Shown here: positions 18,011 through 25,878 of the stretch, one piece after another
Position numbering within the stretch: position 1 is the first letter of the stretch
Layout: the number at the start of each line of letters is the position of its first letter
Source: Fibrobacter succinogenes
Lineage (GTDB): Bacteria > Fibrobacterota > Fibrobacteria > Fibrobacterales > Fibrobacteraceae
Direction: 5' to 3'
Assembly (NCBI GenBank): GCA_902761355.1
Contig: CACWJY010000014.1
Span: 1-49,817 of the forward strand
Length of the DNA stretch: 49,817 bases
The notes under the pieces: generated by a model
The model's database searches: none
The model's input: only the letters and a program-made list of their open reading frames with translations
What the model was told of the DNA's origin: nothing
Program-made: the position numbers and the translations under genes

Positions 18011-18814
18011 ATGTTTTCTGAGAAGAAATTTTTAGCGACAAAAGAGACCTCTAAGGCAAAGCGCATGGCCGAACTTTTGCGCGTTATCATCCTTCAATTG
18101 GGTGATGATGTTCCCCGCGCCAAGCGCGAATTCGAGACCTACGCCGAATGGATGAAGCTCCCCGAAAGCGAACGCCTCACCGGTAAAAACCAAGCGCAAA
18201 TGATCGACCTTTACAAGACTTTCCGCACCAGGGCGGGACTCGGGTTCGAACGAGACGTATACCTGGAGCAGGAACCGGGGGACCGCGAAGTCGCTAACGA
18301 AGCTCCGCTCCCGTTCGCCGTACTCGTGCACAATTTGCGCAGCGCCTTTAACGTAGGTTCCATCATTCGCAGCACGGACTGCTTCGGGCTCGAAGGAGTC
18401 CACCTGAGTGGGTACAGTTGCGGTCCTGACCATGTGACAGTCAAAAGCGCTGCCCGCGGATGCCAGGAATGGATTCCCATCAAGCGCTGGGAATCACCCT
18501 TCGACTGCGTCAAGTGGCACAAAGAAAACGGCTACGAAATTATCGCCCTTGAAACAGGCGAAGACATTCCGAGCATAAACAACGTAACATGGCCCGAAAA
18601 AGGTCTCATCATCCTCGGAAACGAAGAACTAGGAATCGCTCCAGAGTTGATGGCCGAAGCGACTATGAAAGTAACCATTCCGATGGCAGGTCGCAAGGCG
18701 AGCATGAACGTCGCCGGGGCCTACGCCATTATGTGCTTTAAGATTAGGTCTGATTGCGGTCCGACTACTTCGCAAGAGACTTCACCGCATCCGTCAAGCG
18801 ATCAATCGCCTTGA
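18011..18814 (+). CDS. SPOUT-family (TrmH/SpoU) RNA 2'-O-methyltransferase
   Basis: Probable SAM-dependent 2'-O-methylation of tRNA or rRNA. 267 residues. The C-terminal half has the three SPOUT motifs: NLRSAFNVGSIIRSTDCFG, GLIILGNEELGI and VTIPMAGRKASMNVAGAYAI. The N-terminal about 95 residues are helical, not a standard L30e-like substrate-binding domain, so the target cannot be told. Start ATG at 18011; a TTG at 18005 is in frame. The last 17 codons run into the 3' end of the convergent propeller gene (50-bp overlap), giving a Ser/Pro/Thr-rich tail. Confidence 0.88.
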   Translation: MFSEKKFLATKETSKAKRMAELLRVIILQLGDDVPRAKREFETYAEWMKLPESERLTGKNQAQMIDLYKTFRTRAGLGFERDVYLEQEPGDREVANEAPLPFAVLVHNLRSAFNVGSIIRSTDCFGLEGVHLSGYSCGPDHVTVKSAARGCQEWIPIKRWESPFDCVKWHKENGYEIIALETGEDIPSINNVTWPEKGLIILGNEELGIAPELMAEATMKVTIPMAGRKASMNVAGAYAIMCFKIRSDCGPTTSQETSPHPSSDQSP

Positions 18815-19970
18815 TGAGTTCATCCATTTTGGCTTCGCTAATACCGGACTGAATTGCATTTGCAGCACCGGTAACAGCATCCTTCACTTGAGAAGCGACT
18901 TTATCGGCCACCGATTCCTTTACCGGAACCTTGCCAAGCCAAATGTCCGGCCAGCGGTCATTACCCGTGTGATACGTAATACGCGTTGCCGATTCAACCG
19001 GTTCGCCAATCTTCCAGATATAAAGTTCGTAATCAAATAAGTCGTGGTCATGCCCCTTGTCAGTGGCGCCCCACACGAGCCACTTCCCATCCGGAGAAAG
19101 GCGCGGGAAATATTCGTGACTGCGACGACCCGGCAGGTCCATCAATTTTACATTCTTCGGAATGCCAAAGAAGCCCACCTTCTCAATCTGCTTGCCATCC
19201 TTGGCGCTAAACCATAGGATTTCACTCGGAGCGGCCGTGCCACCGTTACCCGTCGGGTTCACACGGTAAAGCTTGCTGCCGTCAAAGTTCCAGTCAATCT
19301 GGCAACCGTCGCCAGACTTGGTCCATACGGACTTTTCTAAATCCCACACACCCGTTTCGCGCATGGAACCGCGAAGCGTAATCGCCAAATGTTTGCCATC
19401 GGGGCTCATGTTCGGTTCTTGCAGAATCACACCGGACTTGTTGAAAGCCTTTTCGCCATCGAGCACTAGAGTTTCTTTCTTGCTGGCGAGATCCATCGAG
19501 AACACCTTGCCGGCGCGGCTAAAAACGATAGACTTACCATCAGGCCGCCAAGTGCCCCAGGTAGCGTTGTCCACAACCTTACGTGCGTTTTCGCCCGAGA
19601 TATCAACCATCCACAAATCCCACTTTTCCGGGTAGTTGGCATCATTTTCAGGCACCCAGCCGCCCTTGCTGCGGTTAAAGAGCACTGTCGAGCCATCCGG
19701 CGAAATACGCGGAAACCAGTCCACATTATCACCCTGCGTTAGAGCTCGGGCATTCGTACCGTCGGCATTCATAATCCAAATATCATGATGAGAATTTGCA
19801 CGGCTCGTCGCCCAAACAATAGCCCCCTCCAGTTTACCCTTGAGGGCAGAAAGCGCCTTTTGTTCATCGGCGGTAGGATCAACAGCGGCACCCGTCGGAG
19901 CGCCCTGCTGAGCAAAAACGGTCGAAAAAGCCAATAAGGCGGGAACAGCAAACTTCATCATATTCTTCAT
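18765..19970 (-). CDS. Exported TolB-like beta-propeller (PD40) protein
   Basis: 401 residues. A signal peptide (MKNMMKFAVPALLAFSTVFAQQ) is followed by PD40/WD40-like repeats such as DIWIMNADGTNARALTQ with FPRISPDGSTVLFN, DLWMVDISGENARKVV with WRPDGKSIVFSRAG, and YFPRLSPDGKWLVWGA, covering about residues 50-345. The final about 50 residues are amphipathic helix. It is probably a periplasmic binding or scaffold protein; there is no TolB N-terminal domain and no enzyme motif. The ATG at 19970 is chosen because it begins the signal peptide; the frame is open to 20021. The 3' end overlaps the methyltransferase gene by 50 bp. Confidence 0.85.
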   Translation of the reverse strand: MKNMMKFAVPALLAFSTVFAQQGAPTGAAVDPTADEQKALSALKGKLEGAIVWATSRANSHHDIWIMNADGTNARALTQGDNVDWFPRISPDGSTVLFNRSKGGWVPENDANYPEKWDLWMVDISGENARKVVDNATWGTWRPDGKSIVFSRAGKVFSMDLASKKETLVLDGEKAFNKSGVILQEPNMSPDGKHLAITLRGSMRETGVWDLEKSVWTKSGDGCQIDWNFDGSKLYRVNPTGNGGTAAPSEILWFSAKDGKQIEKVGFFGIPKNVKLMDLPGRRSHEYFPRLSPDGKWLVWGATDKGHDHDLFDYELYIWKIGEPVESATRITYHTGNDRWPDIWLGKVPVKESVADKVASQVKDAVTGAANAIQSGISEAKMDELIKAIDRLTDAVKSLAK

Positions 19971-20138
19971 ACCCCGCAATCTAGTAATTTCAGCTCCAAA
20001 AGCATCAAAAAAACGGCACATAAAGCCCCCAAAAATTGACCATGCTCACATATTACACACGCGTAAACAAAAAAAGAGCAAAAAAAGGGCCGTTTTTTGT
20101 GAGATATAGGTATCTTTAGATTAGAACCAAGAGAGAGA

Positions 20139-20170
20139 TAAGAGGGCCCGGCTAATGCCGGGCCCTCTTA
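20139..20170 (-). terminator. Strong hairpin right after the GH8 stop codon
   Basis: TAAGAGGGCCCGGC (20139-20152), loop TAAT and its exact complement (20157-20170) form a 14-bp perfect stem that begins 2 nt after the GH8 TAG. Neither side has a proper U-run, so it could be a terminator, an RNA-stabilising 3' end, or both. Confidence 0.65.
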
Positions 20171-20172
20171 AA

Positions 20173-21570
20173 CTATTTTAAATGAATTTTATGAATGGAT
20201 GTTGACGATGCCCCCTGCACCCGAGCAACATACAATCCGCTGGGCAAGTTCTCTAAGGAAACCGACACCGGAGCATCCGCATTGCCATTCCAAAGATTCT
20301 TGACAATCTGCCCCGAAACCGACATCAAATCAACACGGGTCTTACCAGACAAATTCATTTCGAGCACACGACCATTCAACTTAAGCGAAGACTGCACCAA
20401 AGCCTTTTTCTTGGCAACCGACGTCGAAGACGTTGGAGCAGAAAGGTTTGGCATATTGCCCGACACAAGCAAGCCGTTCAACAGCTTAAGGGACTGGTTG
20501 AAGTAGTTTTCGTCACCGAGAGCGACAGCCTCTTTCCAGTATTCATCAAGTTTGGCCTGATACTTGGAATCCGAAATAAGAGCCGTCATGAGGGATGTCA
20601 CGAACGTGCTGTTGTGATCGTTGCCGAGGCTACCGGACCTTCTCATCACGGGGCCACTCATGCTTGCCGCACTGACCGTAGAGACAAATTCAGCCATTTT
20701 CTTGTCGAGAGCAAGTGCGCGCTGGTCGCCATGCCAGCAGACCGCCTTCGCATTGCGCCACGGAGCACGAGAAGCATCATAGCTGTAATAGTCATCTTCG
20801 CTATTACCGTTCTTGTCGGTCCAGTCATCAATGAGACCGGTCGACGGAGCATCCGAAGCGCTCTTTTCGTAAAGGTTCATGTTGGCTTCGTAAGCAGTCT
20901 TGCTCCAGAATTCGGCATTTTCCACATCAACTGCAGCAAACAGCGGCATGTAGGCCGGATCAAAGTAACCCGGATTTTTACGGTTTAATGCAGCATCGCC
21001 CCACTTGTCGCCCGGCAAGTGCAAACCGTTGCTTTCAAACTCGTACTTTTTCATGGACTGAATCAGTTTTTTGGCATCTTCCTTATACTTTTCGTCACCA
21101 AACTGATAATAGGCCATAATTAAAGCAGCCGCGGCATCGATATCGCCATCAAGCGCGGCTCCGTTACCCGCATCCCAAGATTCCGAAAGATTACCGATTT
21201 TCCAAATCATGAGTCCATTTTCGTTCTCAAACTTCTTGTAAAAATTCCAAATCTTATCGAATTCGGCCTGATAACTCGTCGTATTGTCGCTAAAATACAC
21301 CATCAAAAGCATGCCGTAGCCGACACCTTCCGAAAAATACGCATCGGATCCGGGATCAGAACGAATACCCGCAATATCGCCCGATTCGTTGTACATGGCT
21401 TTTTTCCAGTACAAAAACTGTTGCTTCAACTGTTCCGAAGCAGCAGCCTTGTCGCTTAGAAGCGTTGCGTTTCCACCATAATCAGACATCTGCGGGAAGG
21501 GGAAATTCACCACCGCCTGCGCAAGGCCAAAAACCATAAGGGCAGCCGCCCCAACCATCTTGAAATTCAT
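20173..21570 (-). CDS. Secreted GH8 endoglucanase with C-terminal sorting-type tail
   Basis: Glycoside hydrolase family 8, an inverting endo-beta-1,4-glucanase family; cellulose or related beta-glucan or xylan is the likely substrate. 465 residues. A signal peptide (MVGAAALMVFGLAQA) is followed by the (alpha/alpha)6 catalytic domain, with Glu81 in FSEGVGYGM as general acid, Asp141/Asp143 in ALDGDIDAA, and YDASRAPWR matching the segment that carries the base. The last about 75 residues (RVLEMNLSGKTRVDLMSVSG to the LPSGLYVARVQG end) resemble the beta-sandwich tails of secreted Fibrobacter and Bacteroidetes proteins. Start: ATG at 21570 with AGGAG at ideal spacing; the frame is open to 21609. 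Confidence 0.93.
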   Translation of the reverse strand: MNFKMVGAAALMVFGLAQAVVNFPFPQMSDYGGNATLLSDKAAASEQLKQQFLYWKKAMYNESGDIAGIRSDPGSDAYFSEGVGYGMLLMVYFSDNTTSYQAEFDKIWNFYKKFENENGLMIWKIGNLSESWDAGNGAALDGDIDAAAALIMAYYQFGDEKYKEDAKKLIQSMKKYEFESNGLHLPGDKWGDAALNRKNPGYFDPAYMPLFAAVDVENAEFWSKTAYEANMNLYEKSASDAPSTGLIDDWTDKNGNSEDDYYSYDASRAPWRNAKAVCWHGDQRALALDKKMAEFVSTVSAASMSGPVMRRSGSLGNDHNSTFVTSLMTALISDSKYQAKLDEYWKEAVALGDENYFNQSLKLLNGLLVSGNMPNLSAPTSSTSVAKKKALVQSSLKLNGRVLEMNLSGKTRVDLMSVSGQIVKNLWNGNADAPVSVSLENLPSGLYVARVQGASSTSIHKIHLK

Positions 21571-21609
21571 ACGCACTCCTTTCTCGCCTGTCGGCGGAAT
21601 CCTATACAT

Positions 21610-21654
21610 GTAAAAATAATGAAATTTTTCAGAAAATCAAACTTTTATTTTTAC
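21610..21654. repeat. AT-rich inverted repeat between the GH8 gene and the envelope operon
   Basis: GTAAAAATAA (21610-21619) is repeated as its exact complement at 21645-21654, separated by 25 nt. It lies 1 nt after the last gene of the upstream operon and 40 nt before the GH8 start. It may mark the operon end or be an operator for the GH8 gene; the stem is too AT-rich to be a convincing intrinsic terminator. Confidence 0.35.
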
Positions 21655-21655
21655 T

Positions 21656-23092
21656 TTATGGCGCAAAATCACGGTCAAAAATCACAAAATAGTCATCCTG
21701 GTACGACCTGTGCCATTTTTTTTCTTTTTCAAGGGCCTGCAAAAGAATTCCCCAGCGAGCATAATAGCGCAACGGGAATACAGCCCTATCAATATTCATT
21801 ACTTGTGCATCAGTGATAAACAGCTCCGGTTTTTCAGCGTATGCTAGATAGCGCTCAAAAAAATCCGCTGTTTTAAGGATAAACCGTCCATCAATATAAA
21901 TGGAATCCGAAGGGTTCACAAAGGCTAGATAGCCTCCCGCACGGTCATCGTTAAAAAGGCGGCCGGGGTGTGGATGTTCTTGCATCCATCGGGCAGCATC
22001 AACAGGAACACGCTGGTAAGCAACCATCGAATAATCGTATGCCGAAAGCGATCGAGCCCATAAACCAAGCAAAAAAGCTAGAACAACGATAGAAGTTAGT
22101 CGGTAGAATTTAGAGTTTAGATGGCCATACAAAGAAACGGCAGGCAAAAACACAGGCAAAAATAGCACGAAGTTGCGTTCTGCAAAAAGGGCCAGGATTG
22201 CAGTCACCAAAAGAGTCACGTTTGAGATATCGGGTCTACGAGCCTTATACAGTCGCCACACAGCAAACACCATTCCAGCCACGCACAGCACAACCATGAG
22301 CATACTTTCAAGCGAATTCTCCCCTACGATCAAAAGAGTTACCGGAGAACGGTTTTCTGCGATTTGACTTGCGAATACAGCCGCAGAAGGCGATAGGCCA
22401 AGCAATCGGTCTAGCAAACCAAATGGATAAAGAAACAGGTTCAGGCCTTCGCGATGGAGAAACGGCATTGCAAACAAAGCAAGCACAAAAGCGATTCGCC
22501 ACACAACAGTCTTTGGCGATAATTTTTCTCCATCTTTTCGAGAATTCCAAACTTTTACCGTCAGCACAAGCAATGCAAAAAGCGGGCCTAATACATAAAG
22601 TCCCTGACACTTACACCAGAACCATTGAATGGCAAGAACAAGAATAATTCCAGAAACCTGGCATTTTTCAAAAATACGAGGCAAGATATTCCAATAAACT
22701 CCGAGGAACAGGAGCGAGAAAAGCACCGGACGAATTTCAAAATGATAGCGGAATATAAAGAGAACTAATACCGCCACAAAAGACAACCCTACATGAACGC
22801 GACTAAAGGTTGCCACGACCTTACGAGCCTCGTAATAACGCGCCCCATATCCAAACAGAGCAAACACCGCACCCCACAAGACCGCCTTAAACGCAACGAG
22901 GAGCGGAGCACCTCCGAGACCGTAGACAAAGCCCACCACTAGTTGAAAAAATTCATGCACATTCACGACAGGCGCTCGCACCGGAGTCCACGTCATCACC
23001 CACTCACGAGCGCAGGCCAAATGCCACCATATATCCGTATCGGTCAACGGAAAGATAGAAAAAAGAATGGCGGCAATCGGCAACAACGGCAT
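21656..23092 (-). CDS. Polytopic membrane protein, GT-C glycosyltransferase-like
   Basis: 478 residues with about ten to eleven hydrophobic helices and a short soluble C-terminal part (about 385-478). The first extracytoplasmic loop has DTDIWWHL (residues 18-25), resembling the acidic DxD-type loop of GT-C membrane glycosyltransferases. The tail has RVPVDAARWMQEHPHPGRLFNDDRAGGYL, a type of segment seen after the membrane part of such proteins. I cannot name a substrate; polyprenyl-linked sugar transfer to the envelope is the inferred role. Last gene of the seven-gene minus-strand operon, 5 nt after the preceding stop. Confidence 0.7.
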   Translation of the reverse strand: MPLLPIAAILFSIFPLTDTDIWWHLACAREWVMTWTPVRAPVVNVHEFFQLVVGFVYGLGGAPLLVAFKAVLWGAVFALFGYGARYYEARKVVATFSRVHVGLSFVAVLVLFIFRYHFEIRPVLFSLLFLGVYWNILPRIFEKCQVSGIILVLAIQWFWCKCQGLYVLGPLFALLVLTVKVWNSRKDGEKLSPKTVVWRIAFVLALFAMPFLHREGLNLFLYPFGLLDRLLGLSPSAAVFASQIAENRSPVTLLIVGENSLESMLMVVLCVAGMVFAVWRLYKARRPDISNVTLLVTAILALFAERNFVLFLPVFLPAVSLYGHLNSKFYRLTSIVVLAFLLGLWARSLSAYDYSMVAYQRVPVDAARWMQEHPHPGRLFNDDRAGGYLAFVNPSDSIYIDGRFILKTADFFERYLAYAEKPELFITDAQVMNIDRAVFPLRYYARWGILLQALEKEKKWHRSYQDDYFVIFDRDFAP

Positions 23093-23097
23093 CTACA

Positions 23098-25878
23098 TTA
23101 TTCCAACGTATTGAGCAAAGAATCGATCCTACGCGAGATCTGCTCGGCGCCCCACTTATTCAAGTGGTCATAATCCAGAGCCATGTCATTCGTATAATCG
23201 TGATCACCCAATTTATTTTCATCCATCAAAATAAAATTAGAATGGCCTTGATCTAATTTCTTTATATAATCAATCAATTTTATGCCATGACTACGACGCA
23301 TTCCATGTCTGCCGTACGCCCCCGTTTTTTTATAGTACGGACTAATCGGGAACGTGACACCGATAACCTTGATATCATGATTTTCAGCAGATGCAATCAA
23401 TTTTTCTAAAGAAGCTAAATTACCCTCGTAAGTTCCCTGATTATCACTCCACGTCGAATCGTTCAGAACATCGGCCAGTCCCGTTACAGGGCTCACCCAA
23501 CCTTCGTTGCCTTCTGACGCATAACAGCCCCTATCCTCAAACAGTCCTTTCGATTCTGCAACCGCTTTTTGTTGAACCAGTTCAACAAAGGACTCATCAA
23601 CCCCCTGCGACCAAAAGTCATGATTCATATCGTATTTAAAGCCCAGGGCATCCCCCAAATGAGCATTCACATCTTTCCCTGCATCTTCATTATACCACAA
23701 GTCTAAATCTAGTCCCACCACCACATACTTTAAATTTGTATAATGATTGATAATGTAATGGTCAAACAGGAATTCAACACAATGCATATCGCAAGGGACC
23801 ACACCCAAATTCACACCCACTTTTTTTAGGAAACGCGGATCGAAATCAGCCCACATGTGCGAATTTCCGAGTCCAACAACCTCTGCAGAATCCTTAAATT
23901 CCCATAACATCTGCATTTTTTGATAAAGCGGCAAACCGGTTTGATTCGTATTCCCCTTATATTCACCGATACTATCCAGGTCCCAATTCACATTCATATT
24001 TGGCGAAAAAGTCATCACCCACAAGTTTGGATGCCAAAGGTCTTCGCTTTCGGCCAATTCGATAACATTGTTATCAGACAAATCAACAAATACAATTTTT
24101 GAATGGGCCCCATTAGCATTTGTAAGTGTTGCAACAGCGGCATTTTTTCCTCCTAGCACCCATTCGCTATGGTCAAAGGAATAACCAACTGGAGCGCCAA
24201 CAGATTGAATCAGCTTGCCAACGCTATCGACAACAAGAATACGTTCATGCGTCCCATATTTTTCGCCCACAAACGCACGACCCGTTTTGCCTCCAAAATC
24301 AAGGAATAGAGTTCGTTTGGACCCATCTTTTGCCAAAGAAGCATTACAAGCCTGTTCCGCCTTACCGTCTTTCTTATACCATACGGTATCAAGGGCATCT
24401 ACCATCACCGTAGAGCCATTTGCCGCAATACGGGCTCGCAAAAGTCTTGCCCCCGAAACGGCCAACTGGTTATCATCACTAATTCCATCATGATAAGCCC
24501 CATCAAACAGCTTTTGAGGCGAACCAAAATGTCCATTAGCAAATTTAACCTGCCACGTAGAAGCCTTTGTAAAATCAGATTCATTATTTCCCGCATCTGT
24601 TACATAGACAATGACGGTATCACCATTCTCCAAGACTCTCCAACGAGGAATAGCGGCGCTTTCCACATCCAATTTCACCAGATTAGAACCAGCCGCATTT
24701 AAGTCACGAACATAAAGTTCGGATTTCCCAGAAGCACCCTCAAGACCTGTGCAAAAAGCCACATGTTTTCCATCAGGTGAAATTTCAGGATGATACACTT
24801 CTATCGAGTCCTCAATTTCTGTAACCGACAAAACAGAATTAGAATAATCCATGTAAGCCAGATTTCCCGTTTGACCATTTCTAAATGCAAGCTTAACCTT
24901 ATTTTTCCCCGTTAAAGCACGTATTGTCGCAGAACTCGCAAGCGGAACAATCCGTGTAGACGATGCCTTACCATCACTTCCCATCCAAACGGCATTAGGG
25001 ATTTCCCCAAATGCCAAGCGAAAACCAACATAATCTGCACGAGTCGACGACGTTACCGTATAAACATCTCCACGGCCATACAAGGTAATCAACTCCGATG
25101 AATTTCGATAACTCCCCCCCTTAACAACACGTTGACCCAAGCTTCCGCCATCAGGAGCTCCAATATAATTCGTGACCGTCGTATCAGCAAAATGCCCCAG
25201 CCAATCATTTACCCATTCCATGGCATTACCGGCCAAATCACAAACTTGTTTGGTAGAATCAGCCTTTTCACACACCTTATGCAACTTATAATCTGAATTT
25301 TCAGCAGTCCAACCACCTGCTGGATTCCAATACAAACCCGCAACAAGTACCCATTCCGCCTCTGTCGGCAAACGATACGCTTTCTTTTCTGGATTGAAAG
25401 ACAGTCCTTCAACATTAATCGCATGTTTATCAGAATCAAAAACAACCTTACTGTAGGTATAAGCCGTATCAAAACCTTCGGCCTTGCCACGTGCATTTGC
25501 AAAAAGGATTGCATCGTAATACGTTACATTTGTTGCAGAATTTTTCTCATCATTGCATTCTAAGGAAAGCCCCACAGGCCCTTTCATCAGGTCATTAAAT
25601 TCTCCACAAGTCACCTCATGGCTACCCATCGAAAAATCATAATCTAGAATAACCCTCATACTAGGACGTTCTTCTAAACGAGCTTCAGCAAGATCTGTTC
25701 CGAGGACAACCTCCGAAAGAGAAGATTTTATCCGAAACATTCCCGAAAGAGAATCTCTATCTAAACCAATCAAAGCAGCACTCGACTGCGATGGAGCCTG
25801 TTCAGAATTAGAACAGGAGCAAAAAAACAAGCAAAGCAGACCAAGAATCCATGCAATTTTTTTCATAAACCATTCCAT
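23098..25878 (-). CDS. FGE-like / beta-propeller / SGNH-like lipoprotein, copy 3 (TIGR02171-type)
   Basis: 926 residues. Lipoprotein signal peptide; MKK at 25866 is an alternative start, but 25878 overlaps the upstream stop as TAATG. FGE-sulfatase-like domain about 45-290 (SMGSHEVTCGEF, YRLPTEAEW 168-176, DLAGNAMEWVNDW, GGSYRNS, YVGFRLAFG). PD40-type propeller about 320-635, ending in LWHPNLWV. SGNH-hydrolase-like domain about 640-926 with Ser673 (GLGNSHMW) and Asp902/His905 (DYDHLNKWG). The segment that carries the catalytic cysteines in true FGE is GGSYRNSSELITL here, without Cys, so formylglycine formation is not expected. I recall this as the Fibrobacter paralogous family TIGR02171, of unknown function. 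Probably outer-membrane or surface-exposed. Confidence 0.85.
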   Translation of the reverse strand: MEWFMKKIAWILGLLCLFFCSCSNSEQAPSQSSAALIGLDRDSLSGMFRIKSSLSEVVLGTDLAEARLEERPSMRVILDYDFSMGSHEVTCGEFNDLMKGPVGLSLECNDEKNSATNVTYYDAILFANARGKAEGFDTAYTYSKVVFDSDKHAINVEGLSFNPEKKAYRLPTEAEWVLVAGLYWNPAGGWTAENSDYKLHKVCEKADSTKQVCDLAGNAMEWVNDWLGHFADTTVTNYIGAPDGGSLGQRVVKGGSYRNSSELITLYGRGDVYTVTSSTRADYVGFRLAFGEIPNAVWMGSDGKASSTRIVPLASSATIRALTGKNKVKLAFRNGQTGNLAYMDYSNSVLSVTEIEDSIEVYHPEISPDGKHVAFCTGLEGASGKSELYVRDLNAAGSNLVKLDVESAAIPRWRVLENGDTVIVYVTDAGNNESDFTKASTWQVKFANGHFGSPQKLFDGAYHDGISDDNQLAVSGARLLRARIAANGSTVMVDALDTVWYKKDGKAEQACNASLAKDGSKRTLFLDFGGKTGRAFVGEKYGTHERILVVDSVGKLIQSVGAPVGYSFDHSEWVLGGKNAAVATLTNANGAHSKIVFVDLSDNNVIELAESEDLWHPNLWVMTFSPNMNVNWDLDSIGEYKGNTNQTGLPLYQKMQMLWEFKDSAEVVGLGNSHMWADFDPRFLKKVGVNLGVVPCDMHCVEFLFDHYIINHYTNLKYVVVGLDLDLWYNEDAGKDVNAHLGDALGFKYDMNHDFWSQGVDESFVELVQQKAVAESKGLFEDRGCYASEGNEGWVSPVTGLADVLNDSTWSDNQGTYEGNLASLEKLIASAENHDIKVIGVTFPISPYYKKTGAYGRHGMRRSHGIKLIDYIKKLDQGHSNFILMDENKLGDHDYTNDMALDYDHLNKWGAEQISRRIDSLLNTLE

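Noticed and set aside
21713..21724. Run of eight T inside the GT-C-like gene as a phase-variation site
   Set aside because: It lies within the last about 20 codons in an AT-rich Lys/Glu stretch; eight A/T is common there and weaker evidence than the G10 tract.
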